Positions 17,412-26,307 of a stretch of DNA of 64,000 bases are shown piece after piece (position 1 is the stretch's first letter; every line of letters starts with the position of its first letter). Source of the DNA: Lentisphaerae bacterium GWF2_50_93. GTDB taxonomy: Bacteria; Verrucomicrobiota; Lentisphaeria; Victivallales; GWF2-50-93. The translations under genes were made by a program, and so were the position numbers. The notes beneath the pieces were generated by a model. The model saw only the letters and a list, made by a program, of their open reading frames with translations. It had not been told where the DNA came from and made no database searches. The DNA is taken from contig MHBI01000058.1 in NCBI GenBank assembly GCA_001804815.1, positions 29,943-93,942 on the forward strand, read 5' to 3'.

Positions 17412-18734
17412 ATGAATTCCTTAAAATCAACATCTCAAAAAAAACTCCTTGCCGGGCTGATCATTTCACTCCTGTGCTTTGCTGCGTTCACGTATGTCAA
17501 CTACTGGATCTTCAAGCACAAGACCGAGGGGTTCCTGAACAAGTACGGCAATTACCCGGACTTCTACATCCTTGATGAGACTCCGGCAATTGTCGGGTTC
17601 AAGAAGAGGGGAGTCGGACAGCTCCAGTGCATCATATCGCCGAAGACGGCGGATTCGTGGACAATCAAGATGCCGGACGGCACCGTAAGCAAATCCCAGG
17701 ATCCCAATCCGGTCATCACGCTTAAAAATGGAAAGAACAGGTATGAACTGACACCTGGATCCAAGGATGGCCTCCCATTGATCCTGAATATATCCTATGT
17801 AGGTTCTGAAACATACAAGAAAAGAGGCAACAGCTCCGCAGACAACTATTACATTACCGAATCGAACTATCCAATCATTGCTCACAAGAGTTACGGAACA
17901 TATGACTTTGCATACCGTGAGGAGCTTTATAAAAAAGAGGAGGTTGCCGAGGCGAAGAAGATGATATATGGGGAAATGGGAGTCCTTGAAAATGATGGCT
18001 CCAGGGAAAGGATATTGAAGATCAGCAAGTACCTTTATGACATGATCGAACAATACGCAGGCATTCCTTCCGACAGCATGAAATACCTCTCCCCTCTTGA
18101 TCAATACAAGCGTATAATAAGCGGAAAGGATGGTGCATGGTGCCATAATTCCGCAGTAATATATGCTTTCTTCATGACCTCCGCAGGGATACCGACAAGA
18201 CTCGTAAGCCTGGAAGGTGAAATCGACCAGGTTAAGATTGCCGGCCATATTTTCGCGGAAAGCTTTATAAAGGAAAAGAACAAGTGGGCCTACAGCGATT
18301 TGGACAATGGGTTCTTCCTGGTTGAGGACGCCAACGGAATTCCCTTTACCACTATGGAACTGATAAATCTAAAGGCAACGGACTCCATTGGAAAGGCCTT
18401 TTTCATCTGCTATGAAAAGAAGGAAATAAGGAAACGCACCTTCGACTCCAGGACATTCAACCAGTTTGAAGATATCAGGAACAAACCAAATATGGAAATC
18501 ATATATCAGCTTCCTAGGGCGAACAGATATTCGCTTCCATCAATGCTGAGCCGTTACACAGTCAACCCCGATATCGCATATTCACCTGACGGCAGCAACT
18601 TCAAGTATTACGTCAAACTCTCTTTTCTAGCTCTGGGACTAATCTCCCTCGTATCTGTACTTTTATGCGGATTGATGTTGATAAAATTTAGAAAGTTGAA
18701 TTTAGAAAGTAGAAAACTGGTCTTAGAAAATTAA
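17412..18734 (+). CDS. Transglutaminase-like cysteine-protease-fold membrane protein
   Basis: 440 residues with an N-terminal membrane anchor (about 12-31), an extracytoplasmic region and a C-terminal membrane helix (about 400-422). The middle holds a transglutaminase-core triad: C244 in DGAWCHNSA, H279 in AGHIFAES and D296 in YSDLDNG. The substrate is unknown; such proteins can cleave or link peptides in the envelope. The last 15 or so residues (KFRKLNLESRKLVLEN) are encoded by the left repeat of element C, so the original C-terminus has been replaced. The gene begins at the right edge of element B. Confidence 0.8.
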   Translation: MNSLKSTSQKKLLAGLIISLLCFAAFTYVNYWIFKHKTEGFLNKYGNYPDFYILDETPAIVGFKKRGVGQLQCIISPKTADSWTIKMPDGTVSKSQDPNPVITLKNGKNRYELTPGSKDGLPLILNISYVGSETYKKRGNSSADNYYITESNYPIIAHKSYGTYDFAYREELYKKEEVAEAKKMIYGEMGVLENDGSRERILKISKYLYDMIEQYAGIPSDSMKYLSPLDQYKRIISGKDGAWCHNSAVIYAFFMTSAGIPTRLVSLEGEIDQVKIAGHIFAESFIKEKNKWAYSDLDNGFFLVEDANGIPFTTMELINLKATDSIGKAFFICYEKKEIRKRTFDSRTFNQFEDIRNKPNMEIIYQLPRANRYSLPSMLSRYTVNPDIAYSPDGSNFKYYVKLSFLALGLISLVSVLLCGLMLIKFRKLNLESRKLVLEN

Positions 18735-19170
18735 ATTCAACAAAGAAAGAAAATGAAACATGCCAAGACTTTTAAGCAAAACGGATCTTGAAGAAAGGAC
18801 AAAGCTATTCGCTATTGCTTTAATCAAATTCATTTCAACCTTGCCTCGCTCCAATATTAATGATGTAATTTTATATCAGCTTTTGAAAGCTGGAACCTCT
18901 ATTGGTGCAAATTATCGCGAAGCCAATCGCGCGGAATCGAAAAATGACTTCAAACATAAAATAGGAATCGTCCAAAAAGAAGCTTCAGAAACGCAATGCT
19001 GGCTTGAGCTGATGAATGAAACTGATTTATTCGACAAGTCCAAAGTACTGCCGCTTCTGAATGAATCTTCAGAGCTTCTTGCAATATTCACTTCCATCGG
19101 CAAAAAATTAAAAGGCATCTAACGTTTTCTACTTTCAAAATTCTAACTTCAACTTTGCAATTTAATCATC
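18684..19170. mobile_element. Candidate inverted-repeat element C with four-helix-bundle gene
   Basis: The left arm (18684-18717) ends in GAAAGTAGAAAAC; the right arm (19124-19170) begins with GTTTTCTACTTTC, its exact complement. The outer parts (AAAGTTGAA and its complement) also pair. The arms have the same sequence type as element B, showing that B and C are members of one family. The left arm lies within the coding end of the transglutaminase-like gene, and the right arm ends immediately before the next ATG. The intact four-helix-bundle gene fills the interior. Confidence 0.65.
18760..19122 (+). CDS. Four-helix-bundle protein (23S rRNA IVS / S23 family)
   Basis: 120 residues, all helical. 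The start SKTDLEERTKLFAIALIKFIS, the central LLKAGTSIGANYREANRAES and the final helix with LLNESSELLAIFTSIGKKLK are typical for the family. It is intact and closest to the broken copy at 17294, and less like the copy at 14932. It lies inside element C, whose arms are unlike rRNA. RNA binding or a role in the spread of the element is possible, with no direct evidence. Confidence 0.9.
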   Translation: MPRLLSKTDLEERTKLFAIALIKFISTLPRSNINDVILYQLLKAGTSIGANYREANRAESKNDFKHKIGIVQKEASETQCWLELMNETDLFDKSKVLPLLNESSELLAIFTSIGKKLKGI

Positions 19171-21024
19171 ATGTGCGGCATACTAATACATATCGGCAGG
19201 GAAAAACTCGGTTCCGAGCATCCTGCGCTTGAGATCATCAGACACCGTGGTCCCGACGGCCATGGCGCGATGTCATTTGAGACTCCGGCAGGATTCCTGA
19301 CCCTGGGGCACAGGCGACTTGCCATCATTGATCTGGATGAAAGGTCCAACCAGCCGATGCAATATGAAAATGGCAACTCCTGGATTGTCTTCAACGGAGA
19401 GATCTACAATTATCTGGAACTCAAGAAGGAGCTTTCGTCACTGGGCTGCGAATTCCGCACGGAATCAGACACGGAAGTAATCCTGGCGGCGTTCCGGAAA
19501 TGGGGAAGGCAGTGCCTCTCCAGATTCAATGGCATGTTCTCGTTCTGCATTTATGACAAGAAGGAGGGGCGCCTCTTTCTTGCAAGGGACAGATTCGGCA
19601 TCAAGCCCCTGTACTTCTGGAACAATTCGGACACTTTCTGCGCGGCCTCCGAGATCAAGCAGTTCACGTGCATCCCGGGATTCACACCAGCGGCAAACCG
19701 TGAAAAGCTCTACCATTTCATCAACAGCAGCGATTTCGACTATGACCGCGAGACCATGTGGAAAAACGTATTCGAGATCGAGCCCGGACATTTCGCGGAG
19801 CTGAATCTCGGTTCATGGAAGCCGGGCAGTCCCTTCAAGACGGAAAAATGGTACGATCTGGATTTCGACAGGACCATTGAGATATCCTATGAAGATGCGG
19901 TCTGCGAATTCCGCAACCTGCTCAAGGATTCCATAAGACTCAGGATGAGGGCTGATGTCCCGGTAGGATTCCTGCTTTCCGGCGGCCTTGATTCCTCCTC
20001 GCTGGTCGGACTCTCCACGCAGATTCCACGTGATGCCAATGCGACTCTGAAGACATTCTCTTCGTGCTACGAGAACAGTCCCATCGATGAAAGAAAATTC
20101 ATAAACGGGATGCTCGATTTCTCAAGGGCTTCATCCTCGCTGCATTTCCCGAAACCGCAGGAGGTGCCGGAAAACCTCGACAGGATAATCTGGCACAATG
20201 ATATTCCTGTAAGACATGGATCTCCGGTTCCACACTGGCTCCTGTACAAGCATATCAGGGAGGACAACGATTTCAGGAAGGTGATCATCGAGGGTCAGGG
20301 CGGAGACGAAATCCTCGGCGGCTACATAGATTTCTGCTGGAGCTTCATCTTTGAACTGCTGATGGCTGGAAAGATCTCCTCTTTCTCCAATGAGTTCAGC
20401 GCCTTCAGGGCCAAAGACAAGTTCTCCCTCAAGATATTCATGAGGAAGTTCGGCAGGATGATGTTCCCCGAGACCGTCAGCTATCCGGCCAATCCAGCGA
20501 TAATCCCGGAGAGTCTCATTGGGAGCGCCCCTGTACCTCCGATTCCAATAAGGAGGGAACAGCCCTCCGTGAAGGATATGCACAGGGCGAGAATGAGGAT
20601 ATTGAGATACATTCTGCATAATGTCGACCGCAATTCGATGTCACATTCAAGGGAGACCAGGGTTCCATTCCTGGACTACAGGCTGGCTGAATTCTGCGTA
20701 AGCCTGCCGAGCCGGCACAAACTGTCTTCAGGAACCACGAAACGGGTCCTCAGGTCGGCCGTAGGCGGAATTGTGCCTGACATGATAATCAACCGCGTCG
20801 ACAAGCAGGGCTATTCAAGTCCGATGCCCTCATGGCTCGGAAAGGAGATAAGCGGATTCTTCAAGGAAAGCGTGGACGAGGCGTCGAAACTTCCTTTTGC
20901 GAACAGGAAGCTGGTCCTGCTGAAGGCCGAAGACTTCCATGCCGGAAAGAGCCAGTTCGACCCGGTTCTCTGGAATTTGATTACAGCTGACAAATGGATT
21001 AAAATGTTTAAAATATCGGTGTAG
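19171..21024 (+). CDS. asnB: Asparagine synthase-like amidotransferase
   Basis: 617 residues: N-terminal nucleophile Cys2 (MCGILIHIG), WIVFNGEIYNYLELK, and the synthetase P-loop LSGGLDSSS (from S270). After it, EGQGGDEILGGY is the second ATP-site segment of the family. It is a full-length enzyme likely to transfer glutamine-derived ammonia to a carboxylate; given its place, a uronic acid on a sugar nucleotide or lipid-linked glycan is more likely than free aspartate. It starts at the right edge of element C and is followed after two bases by a diverged paralogue. Confidence 0.88.
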   Translation: MCGILIHIGREKLGSEHPALEIIRHRGPDGHGAMSFETPAGFLTLGHRRLAIIDLDERSNQPMQYENGNSWIVFNGEIYNYLELKKELSSLGCEFRTESDTEVILAAFRKWGRQCLSRFNGMFSFCIYDKKEGRLFLARDRFGIKPLYFWNNSDTFCAASEIKQFTCIPGFTPAANREKLYHFINSSDFDYDRETMWKNVFEIEPGHFAELNLGSWKPGSPFKTEKWYDLDFDRTIEISYEDAVCEFRNLLKDSIRLRMRADVPVGFLLSGGLDSSSLVGLSTQIPRDANATLKTFSSCYENSPIDERKFINGMLDFSRASSSLHFPKPQEVPENLDRIIWHNDIPVRHGSPVPHWLLYKHIREDNDFRKVIIEGQGGDEILGGYIDFCWSFIFELLMAGKISSFSNEFSAFRAKDKFSLKIFMRKFGRMMFPETVSYPANPAIIPESLIGSAPVPPIPIRREQPSVKDMHRARMRILRYILHNVDRNSMSHSRETRVPFLDYRLAEFCVSLPSRHKLSSGTTKRVLRSAVGGIVPDMIINRVDKQGYSSPMPSWLGKEISGFFKESVDEASKLPFANRKLVLLKAEDFHAGKSQFDPVLWNLITADKWIKMFKISV

Positions 21025-21026
21025 CC

Positions 21027-22856
21027 ATGGATTCAACAGACTTCAAATCAGAGTTTTCGATACCATCTTTTCTTTTGTCGGTGACCGACAAGCGGAAACG
21101 TGTAGAGGATAACGGGGAAATTAAATTTTCCGCGGAATCGGAAAATGTGAGACTCTCCATTTCCTATTCAAACGTCAATCCCGCCCCGTTCATAAGGGAG
21201 AAAGGAGACAAGTGCATAGTCCTGCTTGGGAGTCCGATCCTGGACGGCAGGATAGACCACGAAAAAGCCATCAAGATTGTTTCCGAGGATATTGACCTGG
21301 CTGAAAAGCTTTCGAAGGATCTCAACGGCGAATTCCTGTTCATGATCTTCAACAGGAGTACAGGAGCGCTGAAGTTCATCAACGACAGGTTCACATCTTT
21401 TCCCCTTTACTATTATCATGACAGGGCCTCCGGTGAATTCTACGCCTCCCCCTATTTCACATGCATGTGGAAGCTGAGAAAGGAGCTGTCCCTCAGGATC
21501 AACCAGGAGACACTGTGTGAATTCCTGTTCTTCCAGAGAATCCTATGGACAAAGACATATCTTGAAGATGTGTTCTTCCTTCCTGACGCATCGATCATGT
21601 GCCTCGAAGGGAGAAGCCTGTCCATCAGCCGCTACTGGCAGAGGAATTATCAGAAGAATAATTCATCCTTGAATGAAAACGCCCACAGGCTTGCGGAACT
21701 TATCGAGAGATCCGTCAAGAATAAGACCAGCGACGGCAGGCGCTATGGCCATTTCCTGAGCGGAGGGATGGATTCCAGATCGGTGCTTGCCGCCTTCGAG
21801 AAGAATCTCCCTACCTGCTTCACGGCTACAATCTCTGAAAACCGCGAGCTCAGGATCGCCAGGCAGATCGCTCAAACAAAGGGTGCCAGACATGTCTTCC
21901 TGAAGCTTCACCCCGAACACTATTCCAAGATATTCGAACCCTCTGTCAAGGTCATCGGCGGAATGTACAACTATGACCACGGCCTCTTCCTGGGATACAG
22001 CGAGCCCGTCAGGCAGAACGCGGATGTCTGTTTCCATGGACACGGCTTCGACTACATGTTCCAGGGGATGTACATACCCGGGAAACCAATAATCATCAAG
22101 GGGCGGACTCTCTACTACCAGACTATCCTGGAGCTTCCGGACGACCTTGTGACTTATTTCAGGACAAACGTGTCATACAGGATCAAGGAGGCCGACGTGT
22201 GGAGCTTCATACGTCCTGAGAAAAGGGCGGGGTTGCTGTCATCCCAGATAGAAAGCATAACCGAAGTTCTTTCCGAAGGCAGGAATCTGACAGACAACTC
22301 GAACGATCTGTGGGAATATCTTACTTTCCACCATCTTTCAAGGCATTACAGCTATCCAAACCATGCGACGATCGCGACGCTTACCGAGCAGAGGACAATT
22401 TCCTTCGACAACGACATATTCGACCTTTACCTATCGCTTCCGGTCGAACAACGTTTCTCCGGAAGGATAGAGAAGAAGTGCCTTGAAATACTGGATCCCC
22501 GACTCGCGAAAATATGGAGCGCCAACACAAACCTCCCTGTAACCGCATCACCACTCAGGCAGACCTGCTACCAGCTCACAAGTTTCCTGAAACACCGCAT
22601 ATTCCCGGAAAATGCAAAGCCTGAATGGACAGAAAGGACCTGGCCTTCAAGGGAACATGCCCTGCGCAACCAGCCTGACCTCAAGAACGCCGTTCTCGAA
22701 CTTTGCAAATCAGACGCCCTCGAACAGATTGAGTTCCTTGACATACAGAAGGTCCGCGAAGAGTTCCCCCGCTGGCTAGACGGCGAGGACATACCCGGAA
22801 TCAGCGGCGACCTGGTACAGACCATGCTCTCACTGGGAACATTTTTAAAAAACTGA
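21027..22856 (+). CDS. Asparagine synthase-related protein lacking the glutaminase cysteine
   Basis: 609 residues. The synthetase half is recognisable: HFLSGGMDSRSVLAAF (S245) and HGHGFDYMFQGMY in place of GxGGDExFxGY. The N-terminal half has the shape of a glutaminase domain (LNGEFLFMIFN, RFTSFPLYYY) but does not begin with Met-Cys, so the catalytic Cys2 is missing. It may use free ammonia, may be an adenylating ligase with another acceptor, or may work with the intact paralogue two bases upstream. Similar proteins occur in exopolysaccharide loci. Confidence 0.8.
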   Translation: MDSTDFKSEFSIPSFLLSVTDKRKRVEDNGEIKFSAESENVRLSISYSNVNPAPFIREKGDKCIVLLGSPILDGRIDHEKAIKIVSEDIDLAEKLSKDLNGEFLFMIFNRSTGALKFINDRFTSFPLYYYHDRASGEFYASPYFTCMWKLRKELSLRINQETLCEFLFFQRILWTKTYLEDVFFLPDASIMCLEGRSLSISRYWQRNYQKNNSSLNENAHRLAELIERSVKNKTSDGRRYGHFLSGGMDSRSVLAAFEKNLPTCFTATISENRELRIARQIAQTKGARHVFLKLHPEHYSKIFEPSVKVIGGMYNYDHGLFLGYSEPVRQNADVCFHGHGFDYMFQGMYIPGKPIIIKGRTLYYQTILELPDDLVTYFRTNVSYRIKEADVWSFIRPEKRAGLLSSQIESITEVLSEGRNLTDNSNDLWEYLTFHHLSRHYSYPNHATIATLTEQRTISFDNDIFDLYLSLPVEQRFSGRIEKKCLEILDPRLAKIWSANTNLPVTASPLRQTCYQLTSFLKHRIFPENAKPEWTERTWPSREHALRNQPDLKNAVLELCKSDALEQIEFLDIQKVREEFPRWLDGEDIPGISGDLVQTMLSLGTFLKN

Positions 22857-22857
22857 T

Positions 22858-22913
22858 TTGACATGTTCGTACATGTATGTATATTATGTACGTACAATAT
22901 AATATTGAGGTAA
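22858..22913 (+). promoter_or_regulatory. Promoter with palindromic operator of toxin-antitoxin pair
   Basis: TTGACA (22858-22863) and TATATT (22880-22885) are 16 bases apart. The spacer and downstream part hold overlapping palindromic units (TACATGTA, GTACGTAC) fit for an antitoxin dimer, so repression by its own product is likely. GAGG sits 6 bases before ATG 22917. Confidence 0.65.
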
Positions 22914-22916
22914 TAA

Positions 22917-23144
22917 ATGCTTAAAGCTTCAAATCTCAGGGCTGATATTTTCCGTCTCCTCGACAAGGTAATTGAAACTGGACATCCTTTGGAAATCGAA
23001 AGAAAAGGACAAATCCTTCAAATCATCCCCAAGGAGTCCGCTTCCAAATTATCTAAACTCGCAAAGCACGATTGCATATTATGCAATCCGGAAGAACTCA
23101 TACATATGGATTGGGAAAAGGAATGGAAGCATGATATACCTTGA
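22917..23144 (+). CDS. Phd/YefM-like antitoxin
   Basis: 75 residues. The N-terminus MLKASNLRADIFRLLDKVIE and the HPLEIERKGQILQIIP beta hairpin are those of Phd/YefM-type antitoxins, which bind their own promoter as dimers and block the toxin with an acidic C-terminal tail (here ELIHMDWEKEW). It overlaps the PIN toxin by 14 bases. The ribosome site is good and the promoter carries palindromes. Confidence 0.82.
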   Translation: MLKASNLRADIFRLLDKVIETGHPLEIERKGQILQIIPKESASKLSKLAKHDCILCNPEELIHMDWEKEWKHDIP

Positions 23145-23508
23145 CACACATGCCGTCGTCTGGCTCTATGCCGGTGAAACTGATAAATTTCCCGCGCGTA
23201 TAAGGGAGATTTTTGAAAAGGAGGAAATAATGATTTCCCCTATTGTCCTGCTTGAAATAAAATATCTCAACGAGATAAAAAAAATAAATGCCGAACCAAC
23301 CTTAATGTTTGAGAACCTTTCTTCGTCAATGGGTCTTAAGTTGTGCCCTCTCCCCTTCCTCCGGATCATAACTGAGGCGATTCAGCAGAACTGGACCCGA
23401 GACCCATTTGACAGAATAATTACAGCAACTGCAATTGCTCAAAACGCACTCCTTCTAACAAGAGACCAGTCAATTCTCGATAACTATACCAAAGCGATCT
23501 GGGAGTAG
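23131..23508 (+). CDS. vapC: VapC-type PIN-domain toxin
   Basis: 125-residue PIN ribonuclease. The acidic site is readable: D5 in MIYLDTHAVVWLYAG, the glutamate in LLEIKYL, and the RDPFDRIITATAIA plus LLLTRD segments that supply the remaining aspartates. ATG 23131 is chosen because it gives the canonical PIN start; an open frame upstream to 22972 only shadows the antitoxin gene. Confidence 0.88.
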   Translation: MIYLDTHAVVWLYAGETDKFPARIREIFEKEEIMISPIVLLEIKYLNEIKKINAEPTLMFENLSSSMGLKLCPLPFLRIITEAIQQNWTRDPFDRIITATAIAQNALLLTRDQSILDNYTKAIWE

Positions 23509-23535
23509 TCCCTCCATCTCATTTCATGAAATAAC

Positions 23536-25290
23536 ATGTATATTCTAGGAATAAACACAGGTCTCAACTCGTCAGCCGTCCTAATGAAGGACAACAAGGT
23601 AGTATTCGCCATACAGGAGGAACGTCTTTCAAGGATCAACGTCCAGCCCGGCTTTCCGATTCTTTCAATCCGGGAGGCTCTGAGGACCGTAGGTGTCGGC
23701 ATTGAACAGATCGAAAAAATCTGCGTTTCCGGCATAAGCTCGGAAATACCCCACAGCCGCAGCGATGAGCTGGAAAAGTTCCATGAGATTTACGGGCAGA
23801 TCAAAAACAAATGGTTTCACGGGGAACAGCCAACCGCTGCTGAAGACTTGCTCCACAAATCAAAAGCTGCATGCGATAAGCAGGCAGGGAAAAACCTCGA
23901 GGAATATCTCAAGGAGAACAAACTCTGCGCCAAGCATGAGGTTTTTGATCATCATCTGTGCCATGCGGCCTCTGCCTACTATGGACTGGCAAAGGATAAA
24001 AGCCAGAGACACCTTATATTCTCAATGGACGCCGGCGGCAATGAAAAAACCAGCGCTGTATTCATTGGGCATGGAAACAGACTTGATGAGATCGCATCCT
24101 CCGACTCGTTCTCTCCCGCATCTCTTTATGCCCACATAACCTATATAATGGGATTCATGCCTTACGAGCATGAATACAAGCTGATGGGGCTAGCACCTTA
24201 TGCCCATATCAAGGATGCGAAGGTCGCAGAAAATGTCCTACAGCAGTTCATCGGCTTTGACGGGGAAAACCCCCTTGTCTTGAACAACACCTCCCAATAT
24301 CCCGGTGTCAGGAACTCGGAAGGCCCCCATAAACAGGCTCTCCTGCATGACCTCTTCAAGTCCGTATTGAACATGCGCTTTGACAGTTTGTCCGGGGGGC
24401 TGCAGCTGCTCGCAGAGGATACCGCCATCAGATGGATACAGGCCGGCATTGAAAAGACCGGCATCAAAAAGATCCTCCTTACCGGCGGATTCTTCATGAA
24501 CGTGAAGGTGAACAAGCTGATATCGGAACTGCCTGATGTCGAATTTGTCAACGCCTTCCCCTCATGCGGCGATGAATCCAATGCCTTTGGCGCCGCTTTC
24601 CTCGGATACCAGAAGCTGCGGAAGAAGGATTCGCCCGAGATCGAGTTTGAAGGCTGCTGCATCGGCACCGAGGCCACATTCGACATCGAGGAGGCCAAGT
24701 CCAAATACAAGGACAAGGTCAACTTCGAAAAAGTTGAAAACATCAATGAGAAGATTGCCGGACTCCTGGTCGGCAGGAAGATCGTCGCAAGATGTTCCGG
24801 CAAGATGGAGTTCGGCGCAAGGGCGTTGGGGAACAGGTCCATACTTGCGTATCCCGACGACATGAAGATTGTCAACAGGATAAACGCCGCCATAAAGAAA
24901 CGCGATTTCTGGATGCCGTTCGCGCCTGCGGCGCTGGAGGAGAAGCTTGACATGATTGCCGAGGTGCCTCCGTCGCTCAGGGAATGCCATTCACCCTACA
25001 TGATGTTCACGTTCAAGGTCAGACCTGGAATGCAGGACAGTATCATCGCAGGAATCCATCAGGCCGACAAGACGGCCAGGATACAGACGGTAAATCCTGA
25101 GATCTATCCTGAATTCCACGACATCATATCAAGGTTTTATGCTAAGACAGGCATACCCGCCATTCTCAACACATCGTTCAACCTGCATGGACATCCCATC
25201 GTCCTCGGATCCTGCGACGCCATAGATGTATTTCTCAACTCGGAACTGGATGTGCTGGCGGTCGGGGACTATCTAATAACGAGGAAATAA
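23536..25290 (+). CDS. NodU/TobZ-type carbamoyltransferase
   Basis: 584 residues; O-carbamoyltransferase using carbamoyl phosphate and ATP. N-terminal ASKHA-like domain (ILGINTGLNSSAVLMKD, HHLCHAASAYYGLA, FSMDAGGNEKTSA) and a C-terminal domain with the family signature KMEFGARALGNRSILA and PAILNTSFNLHG. In glycan loci it carbamoylates a sugar hydroxyl. A decayed copy of its last 45 codons lies after the next gene, so this gene was once duplicated. Confidence 0.9.
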   Translation: MYILGINTGLNSSAVLMKDNKVVFAIQEERLSRINVQPGFPILSIREALRTVGVGIEQIEKICVSGISSEIPHSRSDELEKFHEIYGQIKNKWFHGEQPTAAEDLLHKSKAACDKQAGKNLEEYLKENKLCAKHEVFDHHLCHAASAYYGLAKDKSQRHLIFSMDAGGNEKTSAVFIGHGNRLDEIASSDSFSPASLYAHITYIMGFMPYEHEYKLMGLAPYAHIKDAKVAENVLQQFIGFDGENPLVLNNTSQYPGVRNSEGPHKQALLHDLFKSVLNMRFDSLSGGLQLLAEDTAIRWIQAGIEKTGIKKILLTGGFFMNVKVNKLISELPDVEFVNAFPSCGDESNAFGAAFLGYQKLRKKDSPEIEFEGCCIGTEATFDIEEAKSKYKDKVNFEKVENINEKIAGLLVGRKIVARCSGKMEFGARALGNRSILAYPDDMKIVNRINAAIKKRDFWMPFAPAALEEKLDMIAEVPPSLRECHSPYMMFTFKVRPGMQDSIIAGIHQADKTARIQTVNPEIYPEFHDIISRFYAKTGIPAILNTSFNLHGHPIVLGSCDAIDVFLNSELDVLAVGDYLITRK

Positions 25291-25367
25291 TCAGATTGTT
25301 CGGAATCAGCAAGGAAGCATTAATAAACTGTTAATTTCTATTAAAAAACAGGAGAGGTAATTACAAA

Positions 25368-26153
25368 ATGAAAAAGAATTGGAAGATCTGGGATCAGGAA
25401 ACCAAATATGGAGATACATTTTTTGAGCGGGCCACTGGAAAGCTGCCGGAAATGGAAAGCAGCAAGGCTATTGCAAAGCGCATTAAGAAATATGTGAAGA
25501 AGAATGATTCCATCCTCGACATAGGATGCGGAGGAGGACATTACCTTGTCTCGATTGACAAAGCGCTTGAAGTTAATTTCAGCTATACAGGCGTTGATGC
25601 AACCCCCTATTATATAGAGAAGGCTAAAGAGGCCTTCTGCAGCGATAATTCACCCAGAAACCCATATAGGACTTCAACTGAATTCATTGTCGGCGATATC
25701 TTCAACATACCTCTGAAGGACAATCATTCGGATGTAGTTGCGTGCAGCAATGTGCTCCTGCATCTGCCTTCCGTTGAAAAACCTATAAGGGAATTGATCC
25801 GGGTCTCAAAAAAGTATGTGATAATCCGCGCCTTGATAGGAAATACCGCTTTCAGGATCAAGCATATCAAGGAGCCAGAGAAATATAACGAGGACGGAGA
25901 ACCGGAGAATTTTTATTTCTTCAACATCTATTCGGAAAAGTACATAGCGGAGCTGCTTGGAAGAATTCAAGGCGTCAAGTCCTTTTCCCTGGAAAAGGAT
26001 CGGGATTTCAACCCGGACAATATTGGCGCAAAGGAATATAGGGAATCCAAAAAGGAAATACCTTTCAACGTCACGACGATCGTCAACGGCATGCAGATAA
26101 ACAACTACATTATCCAGCCATGGCAGTTTTTAGTAATTGAAAAGAAAGCGTAG
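25368..26153 (+). CDS. Class I SAM-dependent methyltransferase
   Basis: 261 residues. Motif I SILDIGCGGGHYLVS near residue 45, an acidic GVDAT loop, and DVVACSNVLLHLPSV (motif IV region) show a Rossmann-fold methyltransferase. A strong GGAGAGG ribosome site precedes the ATG by 10 bases. It is followed directly by the carbamoyltransferase remnant. The substrate is probably a sugar or lipid-linked glycan. Confidence 0.85.
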   Translation: MKKNWKIWDQETKYGDTFFERATGKLPEMESSKAIAKRIKKYVKKNDSILDIGCGGGHYLVSIDKALEVNFSYTGVDATPYYIEKAKEAFCSDNSPRNPYRTSTEFIVGDIFNIPLKDNHSDVVACSNVLLHLPSVEKPIRELIRVSKKYVIIRALIGNTAFRIKHIKEPEKYNEDGEPENFYFFNIYSEKYIAELLGRIQGVKSFSLEKDRDFNPDNIGAKEYRESKKEIPFNVTTIVNGMQINNYIIQPWQFLVIEKKA

Positions 26154-26155
26154 GC

Positions 26156-26290
26156 TGCTAGGCATAACCTTGGTTCACAACTCATCGCTCAGCCTCCACG
26201 TCCTCGGCTCCTGCGACGCCATAATTGTCCATTCCAATTCGGAATAGGACGTGTTGGCCGGCTGTGATTATCCGTTACCAGGAAATGACA
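26156..26290 (+). pseudogene. Decayed C-terminal tail of a carbamoyltransferase
   Basis: The sequence repeats the end of the carbamoyltransferase at 23536. In the matching frame it reads VLGSCDAIIVHSNSE, an in-frame TAG, then DVLAGCDYPL, against VLGSCDAIDVFLNSELDVLAVGDYL. Compared with the intact copy there is a 12-base deletion (GHPI) and a Leu codon changed to stop. The fragment lies right after the methyltransferase stop, so the most economical history is a tandem duplication followed by loss of most of the second copy. Confidence 0.85.
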
Positions 26291-26307
26291 AGTTCAATCT
26301 GCTCAAC

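Noticed and set aside
14814..19170. 23S rRNA intervening sequences
   Set aside because: The bundle proteins are of that family, but the flanks carry no rRNA sequence.
26251..26307. Longer N-terminus of the membrane protein at 26308
   Set aside because: These codons are the tail of the decayed carbamoyltransferase read on in frame; the membrane helix begins properly at ATG 26308.
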